In this document: piece by piece, positions 33,447 to 40,908 of the stretch | Position numbering within the stretch: position 1 is the first letter of the stretch | How the letters are laid out: each line of letters starts with the position of its first letter | From: Roseburia sp. | GTDB lineage: Bacteria; Bacillota_A; Clostridia; Lachnospirales; Lachnospiraceae | DNA length: 64,000 nt | Direction: 5' to 3' | Assembly (NCBI GenBank): GCA_019411365.1 | Contig: DXQT01000009.1 | Location: forward strand, 22,415-86,414 | Position numbers and translations under genes: made by a program | The notes under the pieces: generated by a model | Told to the model about the DNA's origin: nothing | The model's input: only the letters and a program-made list of their open reading frames with translations | The model's database searches: none

Positions 33447-35612
33447 TTAAACAGCGTACCATTTAATCTCATTTGCCTCTATTTTCAACGCAAAACTGCT
33501 TCCATCTCCGCGATAGATAACCGTATTCTGTGACTCGTAGGTATTATTTACAACACAGAATTTGCCATTTTTTACATATGCATGTACTTCTACGTTGAAG
33601 TTCGTGCTATACCACTGATGAAGCTCTTCTTCGCTGTGTGTGCTCCATAAAATACTGCGGTACAGGATTCTGCTGTTCTCAAAACTGTATGGAAGTCCGC
33701 TGATGTATACAGAGCGGCCTGCTCCAAATCCGTTGACAGCCATCTGTACTTCCTTCTCTCTCTGCACAAGGATCTCTGTTCCCTCGTATGCATAGATACT
33801 CTTCTTTCCTTCTCCGAAATCTACCGGTTTTGTGGTATCTGCAAGAATGAAGTGTTCCGGATGTTCATCCCAGTTATACTTGTCATAGTTTAACGTAAAT
33901 CCTGTTTCTTTCTCTACCCCGATCAGATCTGCAAGCTGTAAATAGTGTCCCTGATACTGGTGTCCTGCCGGTTCCCCGATACCGATGAATCCGCCTCCTT
34001 CATATACAAATCTGCGGATCGCAGAAGAAATGACCGGATTCTCCCAGACTGCTCCACCTGTATGTGCTGTATCACCATCACCTACGTTAATGATCACATC
34101 AATATCTTTTAATATATCTTCATTTTCTAAAATATCATCAAAAGAAATGAACTTCACATCAAATGGTGCTCCACTTAACGCTTCGATAATACCTGCATAG
34201 CTGTAATTCTGTTTCTGGTACAGTGCGTGATGTACCATATGGCATCCCCAGCTTCTGATCCTGCCCCAACTGTTTAATACTGCTACTTTCTTCACGCAAT
34301 ACGGTGTCGTGCCTTTTGCATTTTCATACAATTCGCGGAACTCGTTGCAGACACTCTCCACATAGTCTAAAAATTCCGGGAATTCCAGTGCAAGTTTTAA
34401 GTATCCGCCATATCCGATACGGTCGATCGGTTTTCTTAAGATGGCACGGCGTGCTGTCACCCAGTTTTCCTTTGCTTCCTTGACAGGATCCCCGCCCTCA
34501 TGGAAGGTATCCGGGAAAAAGTATGGAAGGAATCTTCCTTCTGTATATTTGACACCTTCAATATCAGAGATCAGACGAAGTGTGCTTCCGTTTCCAACGC
34601 TTCCTACCACTGCGTCAAGACCGATCGTTGCAAACTCCTCCATGAATGGTTCTGTTCCGATCCAGTGATCCCCCAAAAACATCATTGCCTCTTTGCCGCA
34701 TTCATGTGTGATGTCAACCATCTCTTTTGCAAGCTTTGCAACTTCCCTGCGCTGGAACGCCTGGAAATCCTTGTATTCTTTGCTTGGCACACGATACTGG
34801 TTATTATGGTAACCCTGATCGATGATAAATTCCGGACGGAATTTATAACCGACCTCTCTCTCAAACTGCTCTAAAATATATGGACTTACAGAGGAAGAAT
34901 AACCGTACCAGTCAACAAACTTCTCTCTCTTAAGCTCATCAAATACGAGTGTGAACTGATGGAAGAACGTTGTATAACGGATCACGTTCACATACGGATG
35001 CTCTGCACAGTATTTGCGCAGACGCTCCATGGAATACTTATGTGTTTTCGGCTGTCTGACATCGAATGTGATCTGATGTTCAAAATCCTTCCAGCCATTT
35101 GTCACAGCATTGTACATATGGACCGGATCCCAGATGATGTAAGCTAAAAAGCTGACTGTATATTCATGGAACGGTTCTGTATCGTGGATGCAGACACAGC
35201 CGGTTTCCTCATTGTATTCCCATTTATCTGTGGATACCACTTCCCCTGTGGAGCGGTCGATGACTTCCCACCAGCGTTTTCTGTCATCTCTTGTATTTAC
35301 CTGCATCAGTTCATCCGAAATTCCTTTCATTAAAGGAATCTGAAGTTCGTTACCGGTTGCAGTGTAAAAATTAGTCATGATATAACTCTGCTGCACTTCA
35401 TCCGGATTTGCTTTTGCCCACGCATTATCTTTTCTGGTGGTATAATAAGTTGCATATATTTTTGCACCGGTTTTGGTCAGTTCCTCAGGGAACTCTGTAC
35501 CGTCGCAGTCACGGATCGCATCTGCTCCCCAGCGTTTCATTAACTCAATTGTCTCCGGAACTACATCCAGGTTTGTAGGAATTGTGACACGTCCTGTATT
35601 TTTCTCACTCAT
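33447..35612 (-). CDS. GH112 1,3-beta-galactosyl-N-acetylhexosamine phosphorylase
   Basis: Intracellular phosphorolysis of lacto-N-biose (from milk glycans) or galacto-N-biose (from mucin O-glycans) to galactose-1-phosphate and GlcNAc/GalNAc. The 721-residue length and diagnostic blocks fit GH112: GRVTIPTNLDVVPETIELMKRWGADAIRDCDGTEFP at residues 7-42, WWEVIDRSTGEVV, FIIDQGYHNNQYRVPS near 265, GDHWIGTEPF near 310, and WGRIRSWGCHMVHHA near 450. No signal peptide is present, as expected. It is encoded with a CUT1 importer and a sugar-kinase fusion, which together form a complete uptake and phosphorolysis route. Confidence 0.95.
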   Translation of the reverse strand: MSEKNTGRVTIPTNLDVVPETIELMKRWGADAIRDCDGTEFPEELTKTGAKIYATYYTTRKDNAWAKANPDEVQQSYIMTNFYTATGNELQIPLMKGISDELMQVNTRDDRKRWWEVIDRSTGEVVSTDKWEYNEETGCVCIHDTEPFHEYTVSFLAYIIWDPVHMYNAVTNGWKDFEHQITFDVRQPKTHKYSMERLRKYCAEHPYVNVIRYTTFFHQFTLVFDELKREKFVDWYGYSSSVSPYILEQFEREVGYKFRPEFIIDQGYHNNQYRVPSKEYKDFQAFQRREVAKLAKEMVDITHECGKEAMMFLGDHWIGTEPFMEEFATIGLDAVVGSVGNGSTLRLISDIEGVKYTEGRFLPYFFPDTFHEGGDPVKEAKENWVTARRAILRKPIDRIGYGGYLKLALEFPEFLDYVESVCNEFRELYENAKGTTPYCVKKVAVLNSWGRIRSWGCHMVHHALYQKQNYSYAGIIEALSGAPFDVKFISFDDILENEDILKDIDVIINVGDGDTAHTGGAVWENPVISSAIRRFVYEGGGFIGIGEPAGHQYQGHYLQLADLIGVEKETGFTLNYDKYNWDEHPEHFILADTTKPVDFGEGKKSIYAYEGTEILVQREKEVQMAVNGFGAGRSVYISGLPYSFENSRILYRSILWSTHSEEELHQWYSTNFNVEVHAYVKNGKFCVVNNTYESQNTVIYRGDGSSFALKIEANEIKWYAV

Positions 35613-35643
35613 TTTTCTTCCTCACTCTATTTCATCCATATAA

Positions 35644-35847
35644 TTACTTTCTTTTCTTCTTTTCTGCAAAAGGGCAATTATAAATCCACAATGCCATTAA
35701 TAAACAGATAATTCCAATAAGCATAATTCCTAAACCCGTCATTTTTCCTGTCATACCCCATCCAAAAACAGACAGGCTTATTCCGGCAATAAAAAGAGCT
35801 GCCATTAAAATTATTCTGCATTTTGTGTGCTTTTTCCAAAATTCCAT
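35644..35847 (-). CDS. small two-helix membrane protein
   Basis: A 67-residue protein starting MEFWKKHTKCR with two hydrophobic segments (about 12-29 and 37-55) and a Lys/Arg C terminus (AEKKKRK). The ATG at 35847 follows GGGAG; a TTG seven codons upstream overlaps the preceding permease gene and is less likely. I do not recognise the family. It lies between the permease and GH112 genes, so it is co-transcribed with the importer and may be an accessory of it. Confidence 0.65.
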   Translation of the reverse strand: MEFWKKHTKCRIILMAALFIAGISLSVFGWGMTGKMTGLGIMLIGIICLLMALWIYNCPFAEKKKRK

Positions 35848-35864
35848 TTTAATCTCCCTTCTCA

Positions 35865-36755
35865 TCAACCCTTTAAACCACCAACAGTCATTCCCTGTGT
35901 CAGTTTATTCTGAACACATATATATAAAATTAATGTAGGAAGCATTACTATTACAAGTCCTGCATACATAATTCCATACTGTGCTGCTGACTGCTGTGCC
36001 TGCATCAGATTTAATAATCCTACCGGTAACGTTTTCGGTCCATTTGCCGAACTCATCAGTGTCATGGAAATGATATATTCATTCCAAAAAGAAAGAAAAT
36101 TAAACAAGATTACTGTAATAATAGATGGTTTTGCCATTGGGAAAATAATTTTCCACATCGTTGTACTATAACCTGCTCCATCAATATATGCCGCTTCTTC
36201 ATAATCATGTGCCAATGTTGAAAAATACCCTGACAACAGATAAATTGTAAACGGAAGTGCCGTTGCAGCATATACGATTGCAAGTATGACCAGATTATTT
36301 AAAAGAAAACTTTTCCCAATTACTGATTTCAGCCAATTGTCTCCATCTCGCAGCATCAGAAAAATTGGAACAACAATATAATTCACGTTAATAAAAAGAC
36401 CACCCATAAAAGCCGCATTTAAAAATTTGCTTCCTTTAAATTTAAAACGTGACAAACAATAAGCTGCTGGCAGTGCAACAATTAAAAGAATTACAAGTGC
36501 CAAAGCTGTAACAAATGCGGAGTTTAACATGTAATCTCCCATTTTTGCTGTATTCCAGGCATCAATAAAGTTCTGAAAATAAAAACCCTCCGGCAAAGTC
36601 CACGGATTTCCATAAAATTCTTTATTCTGTTTGATAGATGCCATAAATACCCATGCTACCGGAACAATAATGATGACTGCAAGCAATATTAAAACTACAT
36701 AAATAAAAATTTTATACAAATGCTCGGTAGAATTCGAATGTTTCTTCTCTTTCAT
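35865..36755 (-). CDS. CUT1 ABC sugar permease (MalG-like)
   Basis: A 296-residue permease with six helices and the CUT1 coupling motif EEAAYIDGAGYSTTMWKIIFPMAKP near residue 200. The first helix (YKIFIYVVLILLAVIIIVPVAWVFMASIK) and the C-terminal TQGMTVGGLKG are typical of the MalG subgroup. It follows the partner permease by 11 bases. No ATPase gene is present in the locus; as is common in Firmicutes CUT1 systems a shared MsmK-type ATPase elsewhere probably drives it. The likely substrate is lacto-N-biose, galacto-N-biose or related oligosaccharides. Confidence 0.92.
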   Translation of the reverse strand: MKEKKHSNSTEHLYKIFIYVVLILLAVIIIVPVAWVFMASIKQNKEFYGNPWTLPEGFYFQNFIDAWNTAKMGDYMLNSAFVTALALVILLIVALPAAYCLSRFKFKGSKFLNAAFMGGLFINVNYIVVPIFLMLRDGDNWLKSVIGKSFLLNNLVILAIVYAATALPFTIYLLSGYFSTLAHDYEEAAYIDGAGYSTTMWKIIFPMAKPSIITVILFNFLSFWNEYIISMTLMSSANGPKTLPVGLLNLMQAQQSAAQYGIMYAGLVIVMLPTLILYICVQNKLTQGMTVGGLKG

Positions 36756-36766
36756 GTTTTTTCTCC

Positions 36767-37651
36767 TTAAAATTCCAGTGGTTCCCGCTCTGTAACTTTA
36801 TTTACAAGTGCAGATAATGCAAATGAGAAAATGAATATCACAACACCTATTGACATACTATATCCATATAAACCCGCATCTTTTTGTCCATACATATAAC
36901 TCAATGCCACTTCAGAAGCCCCATTTGGTCCGCCAGAAGTCATTGCTTTTACAAATAAAAATGCCATATTAATCGTCGAAATAATAAAGAATGTCAGTGT
37001 TGTGCGAATATTTGTCCAAATCAGAGGAATTGTAATCTGAAAAAACTGAACCATTCTTCCAGCCCCATCTAATCCGGCACTTTCATAAAGGCTTTCCGGT
37101 ACGCTTGCCATAGATGCCATATACATTACCATATAATAACCAATCGCCTGCCATACCATGGCAATAATAAGGCTTACCATAACAAGAGACTCTCCTTTCC
37201 ATAAAATTGGATTTTCCATTTTATGGAATAAGCTTATAATACTATTTAACATTCCGTTCTCCGGCTTATAAATTGCAGAAAAAATACCTGCAATTACTAC
37301 AACCGATAAAATATTGGGAATATAAAAAATAATACGGAAAAAATTCTGTCCCCTGATTTTTTCTCTTGACAGAATACCCGCAAAAACAAGTGCAAATGCA
37401 AAGGTAACTATTGTAACAACAACAATAAGTAAAATCATGTTTTGCATGGACCTTATAAAATTAGTATCCGATATTAATGTTTTAAAATTTTTCAGACCAA
37501 CAAATGCTTCATTCGGTGAATATGCACCCTTTTCAAATAACGACATTCGGAATACATTTAAGGTAGGCAATATCATAAACACAAAAAATAAAATTACTGC
37601 GGGTGCTATGCATACCGCCAAAAAACCGCTTCGTCCTCTGGCTTTTTTCAT
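36767..37651 (-). CDS. CUT1 ABC sugar permease (MalF-like)
   Basis: A 294-residue permease with six helices. It has the EAA-type coupling segment (VPESLYESAGLDGAGRMVQFFQITIPLIW, about residues 187-215) and starts with RSGFLAVCIAPAVILFFVFM. It pairs with the MalG-like permease downstream and the lipoprotein upstream. The 108-base gap to the binding-protein gene could contain an RNA processing site, as binding proteins are often expressed in excess; no clear terminator is seen there beyond the GTCCGCCG/CGGCGGAC stem near 37692-37718. Confidence 0.92.
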   Translation of the reverse strand: MKKARGRSGFLAVCIAPAVILFFVFMILPTLNVFRMSLFEKGAYSPNEAFVGLKNFKTLISDTNFIRSMQNMILLIVVVTIVTFAFALVFAGILSREKIRGQNFFRIIFYIPNILSVVVIAGIFSAIYKPENGMLNSIISLFHKMENPILWKGESLVMVSLIIAMVWQAIGYYMVMYMASMASVPESLYESAGLDGAGRMVQFFQITIPLIWTNIRTTLTFFIISTINMAFLFVKAMTSGGPNGASEVALSYMYGQKDAGLYGYSMSIGVVIFIFSFALSALVNKVTEREPLEF

Positions 37652-37691
37652 ACTTTCACGTTCCTTTCAAACAAACCGTACTATTTAAAAT

Positions 37692-37720
37692 TCGGCGGAC
37701 AAAAATCCTGTCCGCCGACT
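37692..37720 (-). other. hairpin between binding-protein and permease genes
   Basis: CGGCGGAC at 37692-37699 pairs with GTCCGCCG at 37711-37718. It may partly terminate transcription or stabilise the binding-protein mRNA, as is common in ABC sugar operons. The minus-strand flank after it is not a long T-tract. Confidence 0.5.
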
Positions 37721-37759
37721 CATTTTTACCACTATAGCATTAAGGAAAACTAAAAACTC

Positions 37760-39160
37760 TTATTTCAAATTTGCCCGCATCTGGTCACTTGCCGAAATAA
37801 TTCCATCAATCCACTCCTGCTCTGTCATATCTCCTGATACCAAAGAGTTTACAGGGTCAAAGAATACAGTACGTACTTCAATACCCGGAATTGCTTCAAA
37901 TGATGCAAAATTGCCCATGGCTGCCTTTGCTCCATTATCATAGATAGAATAAAACATGACATTATCACCTTCTAATTTATCTGCAATTCCTAATACCGGC
38001 TGAATAGCTCCTGCTTTTGCAAAAATTTCACATGCTTTATCACTGTATAAATATGAGATAAATAATTTTGCTGCATCCTGATGTTCTGCACCAGAAGGAA
38101 TCCATGCCTGTTCAAACCATGTATAACTATAACTGTCTCCTCCCGCTTTTACCGCCGGAAGAGCTGTCATACCCCACTTAAATCCATCTGCACGAGGGGC
38201 ATCTGCCATTTCACCGACAATCCAGGTTCCATTTGGCATGAAAATTGCCTTATTATCAAGTACTAACTGCTGGTTCTGTGTAAAATCCTGATCATTTGCC
38301 TGTGCCGGTGTAATAGGATTTGTGTACTCAGCTAACTTTGCAACAATATCAAAACATGTCTGTGCTTCTGGTGTTTCCCAGATACCTTCTTCATAATTTG
38401 TGGCCTTATCAAAGAATTCAGATCCGCCTGCGGCATACATTAATGCATAGAAAAATGCATCAAAATATCCTGTTGTCGGATATGTAAATAAATAAATTCC
38501 CTCTTCTTTTGCTTTATCTCCAAGTTCCCACATTTCATCCCAGGTTGTTGGAACATCCCATCCTTTTTCTTCTAAAAGACCTGCATTATAAAACAGACCA
38601 CATGGGGAATAAAACATTGGTGCAAGATATGTCTTTCCATCACCATAAGGATTCGTCAATGATGTATCTGTAAATCCTCCTGCAATCTTCTCTGAAACAA
38701 GTTTATCTTCTCCCGGAACTTTCATAGATAAGACATCTGTAATGTCAGTAATCATATTTCCCTTAATAAACTGTTCCGTTAACGCAGCTTCACGTCCCGT
38801 GGCCAGATGAATAACATCCGGGTATTCGCCTCCCTGCATGGATGGTCCTATTACATCCTCCAATTTTTTATCTGTTGTAAGTTCTACCTGAATTCCGGTT
38901 TCTTCTGTAAATGCATCTGTCACTTCCTGCCACATTTGCGAACCATAACCTGTCTCAATTGCGGCTACACTGATTGTTGTTCCCGCATAGGCTGCGTATG
39001 GATTATCAGATGTTGGCTGCTCTGCCGCCTCTGTTCCTGTTTCTTCTGTTTTGCTGTTATCTGATGCAGAAGTCTCCGTTCCTGTTCCTGTGCCGCACCC
39101 CGCAAATAAAGATGCTGCCATTACCATGCTCATCATTGTACACAAAATTTTTTTCTTCAT
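37760..39160 (-). CDS. CUT1 sugar-binding lipoprotein
   Basis: Solute-binding protein of 466 residues with a lipoprotein signal ending in LFAGC (Cys at residue 22), followed by a Thr/Ser/Glu-rich linker to about residue 50. The mature part is a MalE-type fold: VAAIETGYGSQMWQEVTDAFTEETGIQVEL, YPDVIHLATGREAALTEQFI, and LFISYLYSDKACEIFAKAGAI. First gene of the GNB/LNB operon, preceded by GGGAGG. It probably decides the substrate range of the system. In related Roseburia strains binding proteins next to GH112 recognise milk or mucin disaccharides and longer chains. Confidence 0.92.
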   Translation of the reverse strand: MKKKILCTMMSMVMAASLFAGCGTGTGTETSASDNSKTEETGTEAAEQPTSDNPYAAYAGTTISVAAIETGYGSQMWQEVTDAFTEETGIQVELTTDKKLEDVIGPSMQGGEYPDVIHLATGREAALTEQFIKGNMITDITDVLSMKVPGEDKLVSEKIAGGFTDTSLTNPYGDGKTYLAPMFYSPCGLFYNAGLLEEKGWDVPTTWDEMWELGDKAKEEGIYLFTYPTTGYFDAFFYALMYAAGGSEFFDKATNYEEGIWETPEAQTCFDIVAKLAEYTNPITPAQANDQDFTQNQQLVLDNKAIFMPNGTWIVGEMADAPRADGFKWGMTALPAVKAGGDSYSYTWFEQAWIPSGAEHQDAAKLFISYLYSDKACEIFAKAGAIQPVLGIADKLEGDNVMFYSIYDNGAKAAMGNFASFEAIPGIEVRTVFFDPVNSLVSGDMTEQEWIDGIISASDQMRANLK

Positions 39161-39223
39161 AGTAACCTCCCATTTTTGTTAATTTTCACTATAAACTCTT
39201 GTGTTTTCCTTCTTGCAATTGTT

Positions 39224-39252
39224 ATTATAGCGTATATTTTTTCTTTTTCCTA
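39224..39252 (-). promoter_or_regulatory. possible activator-dependent promoter of the GNB/LNB operon
   Basis: A consensus -10 TATAAT (39224-39229 on the minus strand) with a poor -35 (TAGGAA) at 17-bp spacing, 64 bases upstream of the binding-protein ATG. A weak -35 fits dependence on the divergent AraC-type regulator. The rest of 39161-39398 is AT-rich. Confidence 0.45.
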
Positions 39253-39398
39253 TCTATATATTGCTCTTTATTTTATAATTCTTGCTTTATTTTTAAAAAT
39301 CTTGTTATTTTGCTTTTTTCATTGTATACTAAGTACAACACCGTTCCTATATAAATAGGAAATCATTGCAATTATAACATGAAAGGACTGTATTTTCC

Positions 39399-40229
39399 AT
39401 GAGTAACCGAAAGTTTAATCTGGATAATGAGGTACAGCCGGAAATCCATTTCCGCCTGCTTTCCATCTCAGCATCCAAATTTGAAAATGACTGGACTTCT
39501 TTTCCCCACAGCCATCATTTTACGGAAATCTTCTTTATTAAAGAAGGAACCGGTCATATGCAGATAGAAAATGAATCTGTCCCGGTCTCCTCAAACAGCC
39601 TTGTCGTGATTGGTGCGCAGGTAACACACACAGAGTTTTCCGATCCGAAAAATCCGCTGGATTATTATGTGCTCGGGGTGGAAGGATTAAAACTGAATAC
39701 CGACAAAGAACCGGAATACATTCACGTCCCTGCTTCTGCAAACTCGCCTTTTATCCGCCAGTGTTTTGAAAATATCCTGCGCGAAATGCATAACAAACAG
39801 GACCGCTACGCAGAGATCTGTCAGCATTATCTGGATATTTTAATTTTATATTTCTGCCGGAAAGACCATGTATCCTATGAAGTGGTGGATGCGCAGAACA
39901 GCAGCCATGAATGCCACAAGGTAAAACGCTTTATCGAGCACAATTACCAGAGCATGATCTCTCTGGATTCGCTTGCCGAAAACTGCAGCCTCTCAAAATA
40001 TTACCTTTCACACCGTTTTGCAGAGCTGTATGGAAAATCTCCCATCGCTTACCTGAATGAAGTGCGGCTGGTGTCTGCACGTGACCTGCTGCTCACAACC
40101 AATCACAGTATCGAAGAGATTGCCGGATGTATCGGGTTTTCCTCTACCAGCTATTTTTCGCAGTCCTTCCAGAAAAATTTTCATGAATCGCCACAGCAGT
40201 TCCGCAAATCCCACCGTGTCAGGACATGA
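39399..40229 (+). CDS. AraC-family regulator of the GNB/LNB locus
   Basis: A 276-residue regulator with an N-terminal cupin domain (PEIHFRLLSISASKF and FPHSHHFTEIFFIKEGTGHMQIE, about residues 35-57) and two C-terminal helix-turn-helices (LDSLAENCSLSKYYLSHRFAELYGKSPIAY and SIEEIAGCIGFSSTSYFSQSFQKNFHESPQQFR). It is divergent from the binding-protein gene, so by position it should activate the GNB/LNB operon in response to a sugar. It ends before a bidirectional terminator. Confidence 0.92.
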   Translation: MSNRKFNLDNEVQPEIHFRLLSISASKFENDWTSFPHSHHFTEIFFIKEGTGHMQIENESVPVSSNSLVVIGAQVTHTEFSDPKNPLDYYVLGVEGLKLNTDKEPEYIHVPASANSPFIRQCFENILREMHNKQDRYAEICQHYLDILILYFCRKDHVSYEVVDAQNSSHECHKVKRFIEHNYQSMISLDSLAENCSLSKYYLSHRFAELYGKSPIAYLNEVRLVSARDLLLTTNHSIEEIAGCIGFSSTSYFSQSFQKNFHESPQQFRKSHRVRT

Positions 40230-40285
40230 CCATGTTTCATTTTTTACATAAAAAAGACGGTTTTCCTGCAAATGAAACTGTCCCA

Positions 40286-40322
40286 AAAGAGGCGGCACCG
40301 GAAATCCCGATGCCGCCTCTTT
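40286..40322. terminator. bidirectional terminator between the araC and fur-like genes
   Basis: A 12-bp perfect stem, AAAGAGGCGGCA (40286-40297) with its complement at 40311-40322. T-rich sequence follows on the minus strand, and a TTT closes the stem on the plus strand. It lies between convergent genes. Confidence 0.75.
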
Positions 40323-40353
40323 CGATAATGATTTTTATTTAATTATAAGAATT

Positions 40354-40656
40354 TTACCAGTCTATCTTATACATATTCCTTCTGTTGATCGCACCGATCT
40401 CCTCCAAGGTATTGATCATGCGATACACGGTCGCAGTCCCGATTTTTGAATCGATCCTGGATGCTTTGTAATAAATTTCTTTACAGCTTGAGCAATTCTC
40501 ATTCAGTATGATGTCGAGCAGCACCATCCTCTGCTTTGTGATCCTGCATCCCTGCTCTTTCAGCCGCTGAATCACAATTTCACGCTGCATCTGGGTTTTC
40601 TCATACTTCTGCTGATTTTCGTCCTGCTTCTGCTGTTCGGATGTATGCTGAATCAT
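40354..40656 (-). CDS. Fur-family-like protein consisting only of the DNA-binding domain
   Basis: A 100-residue protein. From about residue 28 it matches the Fur/PerR winged helix: LKEQGCRITKQRMVLLDIIL, CSSCKEIYYKASRIDSKIGTATVYRMINTLEEIG. It stops at YKIDW, where full-length Fur (140-150 residues) continues into the histidine-rich metal-binding and dimerisation domain. No such sequence follows in any frame before the terminator, so this is not a simple frameshift. The first 27 residues are Gln/Glu/Lys-rich. It is the last gene of the Feo operon. CSSC could bind a metal, but that is speculation. Confidence 0.85.
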   Translation of the reverse strand: MIQHTSEQQKQDENQQKYEKTQMQREIVIQRLKEQGCRITKQRMVLLDIILNENCSSCKEIYYKASRIDSKIGTATVYRMINTLEEIGAINRRNMYKIDW

Positions 40657-40706
40657 CTTAAACCATGCCCTTCTTAATCACCTGAAATTTGTGTTTATCA
40701 CTATAT

Positions 40707-40838
40707 CTAATGGCAGCCTCTGCAATGTGAACAGTCCCCACCGCAGGAAGATTTTCCACTCTTTTTGTCCCGGACAATGCCTCTGACGATCAGAGCAACT
40801 ACGGATATCAAAACAACTAATACAACGAATGTCCCCAT
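40707..40838 (-). CDS. FeoB-associated Cys-rich membrane protein
   Basis: A 43-residue protein, MGTFVVLVVLISVVALIVRG then a basic segment and CGGDCSHCRGCH. One N-terminal helix plus a Cys/His-rich tail is the pattern of the small FeoB-associated protein family (sometimes compared with FeoC). AAAGGTGG precedes the ATG. It lies between feoB and the Fur-like gene. The cysteines may help deliver or sense ferrous iron. Confidence 0.88.
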   Translation of the reverse strand: MGTFVVLVVLISVVALIVRGIVRDKKSGKSSCGGDCSHCRGCH

Positions 40839-40867
40839 ATTATACTACCACCTTTCTGTTTTTTTAA

Positions 40868-40897
40868 GGAGAAGCCTCTATGTATGAGGCTTCTTCC
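40868..40897. other. hairpin between feoB and the Cys-rich gene
   Basis: AGAAGCCTC (40870-40878) pairs with GAGGCTTCT (40886-40894). No T-tract on the minus strand, so it probably marks mRNA processing or stability rather than termination. Confidence 0.5.
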
Positions 40898-40908
40898 TGA
40901 AATGACTA

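Noticed and set aside
40322..40346. GATAATGATTTTTATTTAAT, a sequence recalling half a Fur box
   Set aside because: It lies downstream of both convergent genes, next to the terminator, where a repressor site would have no promoter to act on.
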